A stretch of DNA of 14,609 bases from JAUIGE01 sp045106685 (GTDB taxonomy: Bacteria; Bacteroidota; Bacteroidia; J057): positions 1 through 14,609 of the forward strand of contig JBGCFB010000231.1 of the NCBI GenBank assembly GCA_045106685.1. The letters run 5' to 3'. Below are positions 9,201 through 14,609 of the stretch, piece after piece. The notes under the pieces are model-generated. The model did no database searches, was not told the DNA's origin, and worked only from the letters and a program-made list of their open reading frames with translations. Numbering within the stretch: position 1 is the stretch's first letter; each line of letters opens with the position of its first letter. A program made the translations under genes and the position numbers.

Positions 9201-12200
9201 GAAGCATCACGCTCAAAAACATAGGCTGCGCCATTTCTATATAGCCCACCATCACCTTGCCGATAAGCCCCTACGATGGCGTAGCCATCTGAGATCGAAA
9301 CACTGTGGCCAAAATAATCATAGTGGTCCCTGTCCGAGGCCAGGAGTCTTTCCTCTTCATTCCACTTGCCCGAAGCGTCGCGCTTGAAAATATAGGCAGC
9401 GCCATTATCAGTCTTTCCATCATCTTCCCGAAAGGCACCCACAATAGCGTAGTCACCTGAGATTGAGACCCTACTTCCAAAATATCCATCATTGGCCTTC
9501 TGAGAAGCGAGGAGTTTTTGGACTTCGATCCAATTGCCCGAAGCGTCACGCTCGAAAATATATGCCGCACCGTTATCTCTTGTCGTTCCATCATCTTCCT
9601 TATATGCCCCTACAATAGCGTAATCCCCAGAAATCGCAACACTATAGCCGAAATTATCATAAGCGGCTTTGTCGGAGGCCAGGAGTCTTTGCACGTTGAT
9701 CCAGTTCCCTCCTGCATCGCGCTCATAGATATATGCTACTCCGCAATCTCTTGGCAGTCCATAATCTTCCCCATATGCCCCTACAATGGCGTAATCACCT
9801 GAGATAGAAACGCTATAGCCAAGCTCATCCCTGCTCCTTTGGTTCGGAATTTGAGTTTTTAGCATTTCTGCAAAATCAGGAGGTAAGAGGCTTCCTGCAT
9901 CAGGGACAGGAGTTTCTTCATCAGGACTAAAAATCACCTCCTGAACTTGCTCGATGATATTCCCATTGCCATCATCAAAGGTCCAGGTGACAATGTAGTC
10001 ACCTGGACTGGCAAAGGTAGTGGGGTCATTGGTGGTAGCTACCATCGTTCCAACGCAGTTATCTGTAGCGGTAGGAGCGGTGAGTGTGAGACTATTGGAA
10101 CCGCAGTATTGGTCGTGCACATTGGGGAGCTCCCAGCCCGCAACATTTTTAAAGATATAGGCAGCGCCGTTTAGGGATGTTGCCCCATCGGTTTCCCTGA
10201 AGGCCCCCACAATGGCGTAGTCACTCGATATGCTGACGCTCACGCCAAAAAAATCATACCTGGCTTTGTCAGAGGCCAGTAGTTTTTCCACTTCACCCCA
10301 GTTGCCTGAGGCTAGACGTGCGAAAACGTAGGCCGCACCACTTCTGGGTATTCCTCCATCATTTTTCGTTAAAGCTCCCACAATGGCACGGTCACCTGAA
10401 ATCGAGACGTTGAAACCAAAACTATCACCCCCTTCTCTATCCGAAGCCAAGAGTTTTTGTGTTTCGGACCAGTTGCCCAAAGCGTCGCGTTCAAAAACAT
10501 AGGCCGCACCAGCACCTGAACCTCCATCATCTTCCCCGACGGCACCCACAATGGCGTAATCACCCGAAATCGAGACACTTTCCCCAAAAAGGTCATTTCC
10601 TGCCTTATCAGAGGCGAGCAGTTTTTCTACTTCAATCCAACTGCCCAAAGCATTACGCTCAAAGATGTAGGCCGCCCCGTTATCCGATAGCCCCCCATCA
10701 TCTTCCCGGGGAGCGCCGACGATGACATGATCGCCCGATATTGAGACGCTATTGCCAAAAAAATCAGAGCTTGCCTTATCGGAAGCCAAGAGTTTTTGCA
10801 CTTCGGTCCAGTTGCCAGAGGCGTCCCGCTCAAAGATATAGGCCGCTCCGTTATCCGATAGTCCGATATCACTTTCTCTGGAGGCCCCCACGATAACGTG
10901 GTCGCCTGAGACCGAGACACTGCTTCCAAAATTGTCATATCTATTCCTGTCCAAGGCTACAAGCTTTTGCGCTTCGGCCCAGTTACCCCTGGCATCGCGC
11001 TCGAAAATATAGGCCGAACCAGTCTCATTGTCATCCTTCCAGGCTCCTACGATGGCGTAATTTCCCGAAATCGAGACGCTATTGCCAAATTCATCCTGGT
11101 TGGCCTTATCGGAAGCCAAGAGCTTTTGCACTTCGGTCCAGTTGCCTGAGGCGTCTCGCTCAAAGATATAGGCGGCGCCGTTTCCGGATGTTGTTCCATC
11201 AGATTCCGAAAATGCACCTACAATGGCATATTTATCCGAGATCGAGATACTATTACCAAATTCATCACCAGCTGCCTTATCCGAAGCGAGTACCTTTTGT
11301 ATTTCGTTGAAATCGGGAGGAAGTGGGCTACCCGCGTTTGGCACAGGCGCGGTTTCATCCGCAGCAAAGGACAGCTGTTGTTTTTGCTCCGTCGTATTGC
11401 CGTTGCCATCGTCGAAGGTCCATGTAACGCTATATTCTCCTGGTACAGAATAGGTGACGGGATCCGAAGTCGTAGCAGTAATACTGCCAGCGCAATTATC
11501 CGTGGCAGTGGGCGCCGTGAGTGTGATGCTGTTGGAGCCGCAGTGTTGATCCAGCGCATTGGGTAACTTCCAGGCAGATTCGGTTTCAAAAAAATAGGCA
11601 GCACCGTTGTCTCTAAGTCCGCCTTCATCTTGCAGATAGGCTCCCACAAGGGCGTAACCACCCGAGATCGAGACACTATAGCCGACATAGTCCGAATTGG
11701 CCTTGTCCGATGCCAGGAGCTTTTGCACTTCAGTCCAACTGCCGTTGGCATCGCGCTCGAAGATATAAGAAGCCCCGTTTCTGTACCTCCCTTCATCATC
11801 ACTGAAAATAGCCCCTACGATGGCGTAATCGTCTGAAATCGAAACGCTATAACCAAACCGATCATCGTAGTTCTTGTCCGAGGCCAACAGTTTTTGCACT
11901 TCGGTCCAGTTGCCCAATGTATTGCGCTCGAAGATATAAGCCGCGCCGTTAGCGCTTGTTGTCCCATCAGATTCCAGGTAGGCTCCCACAATGGCGTAAT
12001 CATTCGAGATTGAGACGCTGTAGCCAAAATAATCACGTGTTGCCTTGTCCGAGGCGAGGAGCTTTTGCACTTCGGTCCAGTTCCCTAAAGCGTCGCGCTC
12101 AAAGATATAAGCCGCGCCGTTATCTCTTGTACCAGAAGCCTCTTTCAGATAGGCTCCCACAATGGCATAGCCGCCCGAGATCGAAACGCTGTAGCCAAAA

Positions 12201-12895
12201 TAATCATGTGCTATTTTATCCGAGGCAATGAGCTTTTGCACTTCGGTCCAGTTCCCTAAAGCATCGCGCTCGAAGATATAGGCCGCGCCGTAATCGAATA
12301 CCCCTCCTTCCAGATTGGCCCCTACAATAGCATAGTCGCCCGAAATCGAAACGCTAATGCCAAAGTTATCAGAAGTAGCCTTGTTCGAAGCCAGGAGTTT
12401 TTGCACTTCGGTCCAATTACCTAAGGCATCGCGCTCAAAGATATAGGCCGCGCCGTTATTGATTGTGCCCGTATCATCTTCCAGATTGGCCCCCACGATG
12501 GCATAGTCGCCCGAGATCGAAACGCTAATGCCAAACTGGTCGGAGCCGTTTTTATCTGAGGCCAGTAGCTTTTGTACTTCGGTCCAGTTGCCTGAGGCGT
12601 CACGCTCAAAAATATATGCCGCGCCGTTTTGGTATTTTACTCCATCGGACTCCTTCCAGGCTCCCACAATGGCGTAGTTATCTGAGATCGAGACGCTATA
12701 ACCTAAGTTGTCATTATGAGCCTTGTCTGAAGCGAGGGCTTTTTTGACTTCTTGGAAATCAGTGGGTAAAGGGCTGCCCGCGTCGGGGACGGGAGGAGTT
12801 TCATCCGGGGCGCAGCCCTGGGCGTTAAGACTTTGAAAAGAACAAGCAAGGGCCAGTACGGCCACGATTAGGTGGTGAATAAGTCTGATTTGCAT
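6062..12895 (-). CDS. Giant secreted FG-GAP/HYR repeat protein (four predicted seven-bladed propellers) with dockerin-like C-terminus
   Basis: A 2,277-residue exported protein, probably a surface or matrix adhesin. A signal peptide (MQIRLIHHLIVAVLALACSF, cleavage near LNAQ) is followed by 28 repeats of about 57 residues with consensus FGxSVSISGDYAIVGA, then NGAAYIFERD and NWTEVQKLLASDK, matching the FG-GAP_2 family. They fall into four groups of seven (about residues 46-442, 528-921, 1007-1406, 1491-1891), each followed by a HYR-like domain (PTATDNC, WTFDDGNGN). Residues about 1958-2052 are Ig-like (FYDKDPGQGG, HTYWATYTN). The last 60 residues hold two calcium-loop motifs, DADGNGQIQNTDD (from about 2219) and DYNLDGQVQNSD (from about 2249), as in dockerins. 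No YPNP-type T9SS tail is visible. An in-frame ATG at 12922 would add nine residues before the signal peptide; 12895 is preferred. A binding partner cannot be inferred. Confidence 0.92.
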   Translation of the reverse strand: MQIRLIHHLIVAVLALACSFQSLNAQGCAPDETPPVPDAGSPLPTDFQEVKKALASDKAHNDNLGYSVSISDNYAIVGAWKESDGVKYQNGAAYIFERDASGNWTEVQKLLASDKNGSDQFGISVSISGDYAIVGANLEDDTGTINNGAAYIFERDALGNWTEVQKLLASNKATSDNFGISVSISGDYAIVGANLEGGVFDYGAAYIFERDALGNWTEVQKLIASDKIAHDYFGYSVSISGGYAIVGAYLKEASGTRDNGAAYIFERDALGNWTEVQKLLASDKATRDYFGYSVSISNDYAIVGAYLESDGTTSANGAAYIFERNTLGNWTEVQKLLASDKNYDDRFGYSVSISDDYAIVGAIFSDDEGRYRNGASYIFERDANGSWTEVQKLLASDKANSDYVGYSVSISGGYALVGAYLQDEGGLRDNGAAYFFETESAWKLPNALDQHCGSNSITLTAPTATDNCAGSITATTSDPVTYSVPGEYSVTWTFDDGNGNTTEQKQQLSFAADETAPVPNAGSPLPPDFNEIQKVLASDKAAGDEFGNSISISDKYAIVGAFSESDGTTSGNGAAYIFERDASGNWTEVQKLLASDKANQDEFGNSVSISGNYAIVGAWKDDNETGSAYIFERDARGNWAEAQKLVALDRNRYDNFGSSVSVSGDHVIVGASRESDIGLSDNGAAYIFERDASGNWTEVQKLLASDKASSDFFGNSVSISGDHVIVGAPREDDGGLSDNGAAYIFERNALGSWIEVEKLLASDKAGNDLFGESVSISGDYAIVGAVGEDDGGSGAGAAYVFERDALGNWSETQKLLASDREGGDSFGFNVSISGDRAIVGALTKNDGGIPRSGAAYVFARLASGNWGEVEKLLASDKARYDFFGVSVSISSDYAIVGAFRETDGATSLNGAAYIFKNVAGWELPNVHDQYCGSNSLTLTAPTATDNCVGTMVATTNDPTTFASPGDYIVTWTFDDGNGNIIEQVQEVIFSPDEETPVPDAGSLLPPDFAEMLKTQIPNQRSRDELGYSVSISGDYAIVGAYGEDYGLPRDCGVAYIYERDAGGNWINVQRLLASDKAAYDNFGYSVAISGDYAIVGAYKEDDGTTRDNGAAYIFERDASGNWIEVQKLLASQKANDGYFGSRVSISGDYAIVGAFREDDGKTDNGAAYIFKRDASGKWNEEERLLASDRDHYDYFGHSVSISDGYAIVGAYRQGDGGLYRNGAAYVFERDASGSWTEKQKLLASDKASNDGFGWSVSVSGNYLIVGATGETDAARSYSGAAYIFERDASGTWAEQQKLLASDKAPRDYFGNSVSISNDRAVVGAYLKSTGTLVEHGAAYVFERNATGNWNEVQKLLPVDNNGDDHFGNSVSISGDYIIAGAPEEDDNGYFDNGAAYFFENEPAWVFPPIQEQYCGSNSISLSVPTATDNCTGSLTATTSDQTNFTVPGSYRVTWTYDDGNGNIMKQYQKVDLIADDIAPVPDAGSSPPPSDFNEIKKALASDKDTYDHFGRSVSVSGDYAIMGADTESDGVTSQNGAAYIYERDASGNWTEVQKLLASNKASYAHFGWSVSISGDYAIVGAYKDSDAMRSYSGAAYIFERDANGNWNEVEKLLASNKESAGYFGYSVSISGNNAIVGASRESNSGTTSNGAAYAFVRGANGNWSELQKLNASDQATNDLFGWSVSMSSDYIIIGAAYQDEGGTSDNGAAYIFERDVSGSWTEVQKVVASDKATRDYFGYSLSVSGGYVIVGAYNESDGTTSLNGAAYIFERDASGNWTEVQKLLASDKALFDYFGWSVSISGDHAIVGAPLKSDGGITQNGAAYIFERDASGNWNELEKLLASDKADSDNFGLSVAISGANAIVGAPVKSDGGLNSNGAAYFYESAANWTLPSLSTNCNSASLPTPTATDNCAGNIIGVPSGATSFSGPGLYQVIWTFDDGNGNITKQVQEVSISAQLSTVMQAFSGNICSGGRINIASLIRDYSMRIRRVNFYDKDPGQGGQLIGNCRMSRGQARSGDKVMVKPAKTHTYWATYTNAQGCYEYLSVVVTVDQSCMVITSVIARLEGAYDPASGTMRTSLNTANLIPSQEPYTGLGYTFTGGGGETMTAAAQSNPDIVDWVILELRDTANPATVVHSRAALLLKNGLIVDVNGTSAPQLNVNSAMPYYLAVVHRNHLGVMTKEPVFPWEQIDFSHPNMEVYGGQNARSQQSGTSLMTAGDADGNGQIQNTDDILEWIPSVGTAGYKSGDYNLDGQVQNSDRVMIWMRNVGRGTAVPQ
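7025..8425 (-). repeat. Propeller module 4 (seven FG-GAP blades plus HYR-like domain)
   Basis: The entry strand DFNEIKKALASDK begins at 8425, seven blades run to about 7220, and the HYR-like domain covers about 7033-7219. Blade 3 is the most divergent (SGNNAIVGAS, AYAFVRGANG). The HYR domain is shorter than in the other modules, and its first cysteine sits in STNCNSAS instead of the DQ(H/Y)CGSNS-type motif. No proline-rich linker and entry strand follow it, so the array ends here. Confidence 0.85.
8426..9877 (-). repeat. Propeller module 3 (seven FG-GAP blades plus HYR-like domain)
   Basis: The entry strand DFAEMLKTQIPNQRS (9877) is the most degenerate of the four. Seven blades run to about 8675 and the HYR-like domain covers about 8480-8674. 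The first blade begins LGYS instead of FGxS and contains the only cysteine I noticed inside a blade (PRDCGVAY). Blade 3 is one residue short in the variable loop (REDDGKTDNGAAY). The linker to module 4 has an extra proline/serine (SSPPPSDF). Confidence 0.85.
9878..11314 (-). repeat. Propeller module 2 (seven FG-GAP blades plus HYR-like domain)
   Basis: The entry strand DFNEIQKVLASDK starts at 11314, seven blades run to about 10131 and the HYR-like domain covers about 9926-10130. Blade 2 is the shortest of the 28 (WKDDNETGSAYIF, about four residues missing from the variable loop). Blade 5 lacks one residue. The HYR domain has the usual cysteine pair (DQYCGSNS, TDNCVG). Confidence 0.85.
11315..12760 (-). 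repeat. Propeller module 1 (seven FG-GAP blades plus HYR-like domain)
   Basis: The entry strand DFQEVKKALASDK starts at 12760, seven blades run to about 11570 and the HYR-like domain covers about 11366-11560, followed by a proline-rich linker (ETAPVPNAGSPLPPDF). Blades 2-4 share DALGNWTEVQKL and have very similar DNA. For example, 12059-12100 and 12230-12271 differ at one base in 42 and are exactly 171 bases (57 codons) apart, pointing to recent blade duplication or gene conversion. Blade 3 is two residues short. Confidence 0.87.
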
Positions 12896-13002
12896 GATAG
12901 AAAATGTTGTTAGTAAATACATTAGGAAAAGAAGAAGAGGACCTTGCCATCTATCTTATTTCCATGATTCAAAACAACAGTTCCAGGCATGCAAAACCTT
13001 TC

Positions 13003-13032
13003 AAAAATCGGACGTCTTTTTTAAAAAATCGG
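13003..13032. promoter_or_regulatory. Paired AAAAATCGG direct repeats, two helical turns apart
   Basis: AAAAATCGG occurs at 13003-13011 and again at 13024-13032, a 21-base start-to-start distance, about two turns of B-DNA. A TTTTTTAAAAAA tract overlaps the second copy. The pair lies about 110 bases upstream of the giant gene, a position where a regulator could bind. AT-rich sequence makes chance likely enough that this stays tentative. Confidence 0.3.
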
Positions 13033-13066
13033 CCATAAAGGGGCTTTCAGATTGCCATAGGGGTGG

Positions 13067-13086
13067 TTTTGTCTAAATAGACAAAA
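13067..13086. promoter_or_regulatory. Perfect inverted repeat in the divergent promoter region
   Basis: TTTTGTCTA and TAGACAAAA form a perfect 9-bp inverted repeat around a 2-base centre. This geometry suits a dimeric DNA-binding protein better than an RNA hairpin, because a 2-base loop is strained and no T-run follows. It sits between the two divergent genes, about 170 bases from the giant gene start and 240 bases from the T9SS gene start. Confidence 0.35.
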
Positions 13087-13181
13087 GAAAGTGTGGTATC
13101 ATTGTGGGCTTGGGTTACCTTAAAAGTTCACATTTTTCAGTCGTGCTTTTAGGGAATATGAGTCTATTCAGGGATGAGTGA

Positions 13182-13216
13182 ATTGACGATTGCAGATTAA
13201 CGATTGCATATTGGAG
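13182..13216. repeat. Heptanucleotide tandem repeat, unit ATTGCAG (degenerate)
   Basis: Five consecutive heptamers start at 13182, 13189, 13196, 13203 and 13210: ATTGACG, ATTGCAG, ATTAACG, ATTGCAT, ATTGGAG. All begin ATT and are one to three changes from ATTGCAG. The unit and phase match the array at 2475-2516, more than 10 kb away, so this is a dispersed repeat family and not a local accident. Confidence 0.75.
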
Positions 13217-13328
13217 AAGTGCAGGCACTGTGGGCTTGGATTACACACTAGGCCTGCTCAAGTCAGCGACGGGCAACTCAATCAGAGTTAAAGGCGATAT
13301 TCAATATATACCTCACAATCCATTTAGC

Positions 13329-14312
13329 ATGAAACACCTCTCCGCAATACTCGCCTTTTTCACCATACTAATATGCCTCAATGCTCAACGTCCTTACCAG
13401 CCTATGGTGGTTGAAGGCGCGACCTGGGTAGTGGAGGATCGCCAAATTTTCGGCCAATTTCCTGGTCCTTTGGAATGGTATATGTTTCAACTTGAGGGCG
13501 ATACTACTATTGTAAATGAGCAATACCTTAAAGTGTTTCGCTATGAGGCTAATAGAGAATGGCAAGTCGGAGAAGAATATTATTCATACACAGCAAGCTC
13601 CAAAGCTTTAGAAGGCGCGCTAAGGGAAGACCCACTAAACCGTAAGGTTTACTACAGGAAGCTTTCTGAGCCCAGTCAAATTTGCGGAGTGGATGAAATA
13701 CTCTTGTATGATTTTGCTCTACAAGTACAAGACACACTCTCTTCATGTTTCAAGTCTGATAATTTAGCAGATAGAGTTGACAGTATTTATATCTCACCTA
13801 CCAATTCTTTTCCAAAAATTTTGTTACCAGCAGCGGTTGACTCGCTAGCGACCCTTTCCCTATTTCCTAACTTGAATAATTTCTCAAGTTCCAAGCATAT
13901 AGAAGGTATTGGCTCCGACCATAGCATTTTTGCTGATATAGGCCTTTATAACACACCTTGGGAAACCATCACCTACGACCTTGCCCTTTACTGCCGCAAC
14001 GGCACTAGCTGCGGAACAAAACTTCGTGTAGTGACCAGTATTGATGACAAGTTTGAAGAAGGCGGAATCAGTGTTTATCCAAACCCTACACATGCGGGCT
14101 GCTCGCTAAAGATCGACTTGGTCAAAGCGATTGCTCCAGCGGCTATTACCATCCATGACCTTTCTGGGAGGGCGGTTTTTACACGTTTGAATCCTAGTAT
14201 CGAAAACAAATCAGTCCAAATCCAGATGCCCGATATTCCTTCAGGGATCTATAGGCTCGGTTTTTTGGACAAAAGCAGCAGGCGCTATGCTCGTCTGATT
14301 GCTATTCAATAA
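13329..14312 (+). CDS. Secreted protein of unknown function with T9SS type A sorting domain
   Basis: A 327-residue exported protein. Residues 1-20 form a signal peptide (LSAILAFFTILICLNAQ). The mature part, about 21-240, has features I know from uncharacterised Bacteroidota secreted proteins: a tryptophan-rich start (GATWVV), FQLEGDTTIVNEQYLKVFR, ALREDPLNRKVYYRK and LLYDFALQVQDTL. It has several cysteines (including CGVDE, SSCFKS, YCRNGTSCGT) that may form disulfides. From about residue 246 a type A T9SS sorting domain follows (ISVYPNPTH, TIHDLSGRAVF, IPSGIYRLGF). The frame is open upstream to 13230, but ATG 13329 places the signal peptide at the N-terminus. No enzymatic motif is recognised. 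It is transcribed away from the giant gene and towards the tRNA pair. Confidence 0.85.
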   Translation: MKHLSAILAFFTILICLNAQRPYQPMVVEGATWVVEDRQIFGQFPGPLEWYMFQLEGDTTIVNEQYLKVFRYEANREWQVGEEYYSYTASSKALEGALREDPLNRKVYYRKLSEPSQICGVDEILLYDFALQVQDTLSSCFKSDNLADRVDSIYISPTNSFPKILLPAAVDSLATLSLFPNLNNFSSSKHIEGIGSDHSIFADIGLYNTPWETITYDLALYCRNGTSCGTKLRVVTSIDDKFEEGGISVYPNPTHAGCSLKIDLVKAIAPAAITIHDLSGRAVFTRLNPSIENKSVQIQMPDIPSGIYRLGFLDKSSRRYARLIAIQ

Positions 14313-14321
14313 AAATAGTTT

Positions 14322-14366
14322 CTAAAAGCAAAACAGCGATTCCTATCAAAAGATAGAAATCGCTGT
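14322..14366 (-). terminator. Terminator of the tRNA-Ser/tRNA-Pro unit, possibly bidirectional
   Basis: Bases 14333-14347 and 14352-14366 form a 15-bp stem around a 4-base loop. In minus-strand RNA all 15 positions pair, one as G-U; in plus-strand RNA that position is a C-A mismatch. A TTTTGCTTTT tail follows in the minus direction, while the plus side has only AATTGTG. It therefore best terminates the tRNAs, but its place 20 bases after the T9SS stop codon would let it act for that gene too. Confidence 0.75.
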
Positions 14367-14373
14367 AATTGTG

Positions 14374-14448
14374 TCGAGGTGGCAGGATTCGAACCTGCGG
14401 CCCCCTGCTCCCAAAGCAGGTGCGCTAACCGGACTGCGCCACACCTCG
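14374..14448 (-). tRNA. tRNA-Pro (anticodon UGG)
   Basis: A 75-base cloverleaf on the minus strand: acceptor stem CGAGGTG/CACCTCG with all seven pairs Watson-Crick, D-stem GCGC/GCGC, anticodon stem CCTGC/GCAGG with loop TTTGGGA giving anticodon TGG, and T-arm GCAGG-TTCGAAT-CCTGC. The discriminator base is A, and CCA is not encoded (CAC follows). It begins 38 bases after tRNA-Ser, so the two are probably co-transcribed. Confidence 0.96.
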
Positions 14449-14486
14449 ATAATGTTAAAAAACGAACCAGCAGAAGCTGATTTTAC

Positions 14487-14578
<92 letters not shown>

Positions 14579-14609
14579 AGGTTTGTTCGTAGCGGGCCAC
14601 AACTGTACT

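Larger units (their letters stand above)
12923..13328. other. Divergent intergenic region with short repeats
   Basis: About 400 bases separate the giant gene (-) from the last T9SS gene (+). I see no gene here; the short open frames lack family features. It holds a pair of AAAAATCGG direct repeats, a 20-base inverted repeat, a heptamer array and a 16-base direct repeat, listed separately or under findings. No clear TTG/TAnnTTTG promoter pair was found for either gene, although both promoters must lie here. Confidence 0.7.

Noticed and set aside
6724..12609. Many open frames of 60-194 codons in other frames across the giant gene, including a 194-codon one at 11218-11802
   Set aside because: They recur with the 171-base repeat, so they are shifted-frame shadows of the FG-GAP units; their translations show repeated low-information sequence and no signal or domain.
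7220..12760. CRISPR-like interpretation of regularly spaced repeats
   Set aside because: The period is about 171 bases, the repeats lie in one open frame and code for protein blades, and no spacer-like unique segments separate identical repeats.
12894..13076. 60-codon plus-strand open frame at the 5' end of the giant gene
   Set aside because: It overlaps the giant gene start and covers AT-rich non-coding sequence with no signal peptide or domain.
13230..13328. 33-codon N-terminal extension of the last T9SS protein
   Set aside because: It would bury the signal peptide inside the protein and overlaps a 16-base direct repeat; ATG 13329 gives a standard signal peptide.

Overview
The window looks like chromosomal DNA from a member of the Bacteroidota, probably a Saprospiria/Lewinella-type lineage. 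Two genes end in type A type IX secretion (T9SS) sorting domains. A 1,044-residue hybrid histidine kinase/response regulator ends in an AraC DNA-binding domain. Starts lack clear Shine-Dalgarno sequences. The giant protein's C-terminus resembles a tail I associate with Saprospiria surface proteins. The phylum is an inference from several independent marks; the finer placement rests on family memory only.

Layout. At 6-1130 (+) is a secreted T9SS cargo protein followed by a strong hairpin. At 1234-2466 (+) is a CPA1/NhaP-type Na+/H+ antiporter. A tRNA-Arg(UCU) lies at 2534-2607 (-), converging on the antiporter gene. At 2772-5906 (-) is a sensor with periplasmic TPRs, kinase, receiver and AraC domains fused in one chain. 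At 6062-12895 (-) is the dominant feature: a 2,277-residue exported repeat protein with its own terminator. Bases 12923-13328 are non-coding and hold several short repeats. At 13329-14312 (+) is a second T9SS cargo protein. The window closes with a tRNA-Ser(GCU)/tRNA-Pro(UGG) pair (-) whose terminator faces the T9SS gene.

The giant protein is the most remarkable object. It has 28 FG-GAP_2-type blades arranged as exactly four groups of seven, each group followed by a HYR-like domain with one pair of cysteines. In each group the seventh blade lacks its last strand, and a homologous strand sits just before the first blade. This is the expected signature of a ring closed by strand exchange, so the protein probably forms four seven-bladed beta-propellers on a string. 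It ends in an Ig-like domain and a dockerin-like pair of calcium-loop motifs, not in the T9SS tail carried by its neighbours.

A second theme is intergenic: heptanucleotide tandem repeats occur in three intergenic regions. Two share the ATTGCAG unit and one uses TGGCTGT. All have a 7-bp period, like the STRR repeats known from cyanobacteria.

The genes do not form one operon. The common theme is the cell envelope: secreted or surface proteins, an ion antiporter and an envelope-spanning sensor. No link between the sensor and the repeat protein is shown by the sequence beyond adjacency on the same strand, and a terminator separates them.
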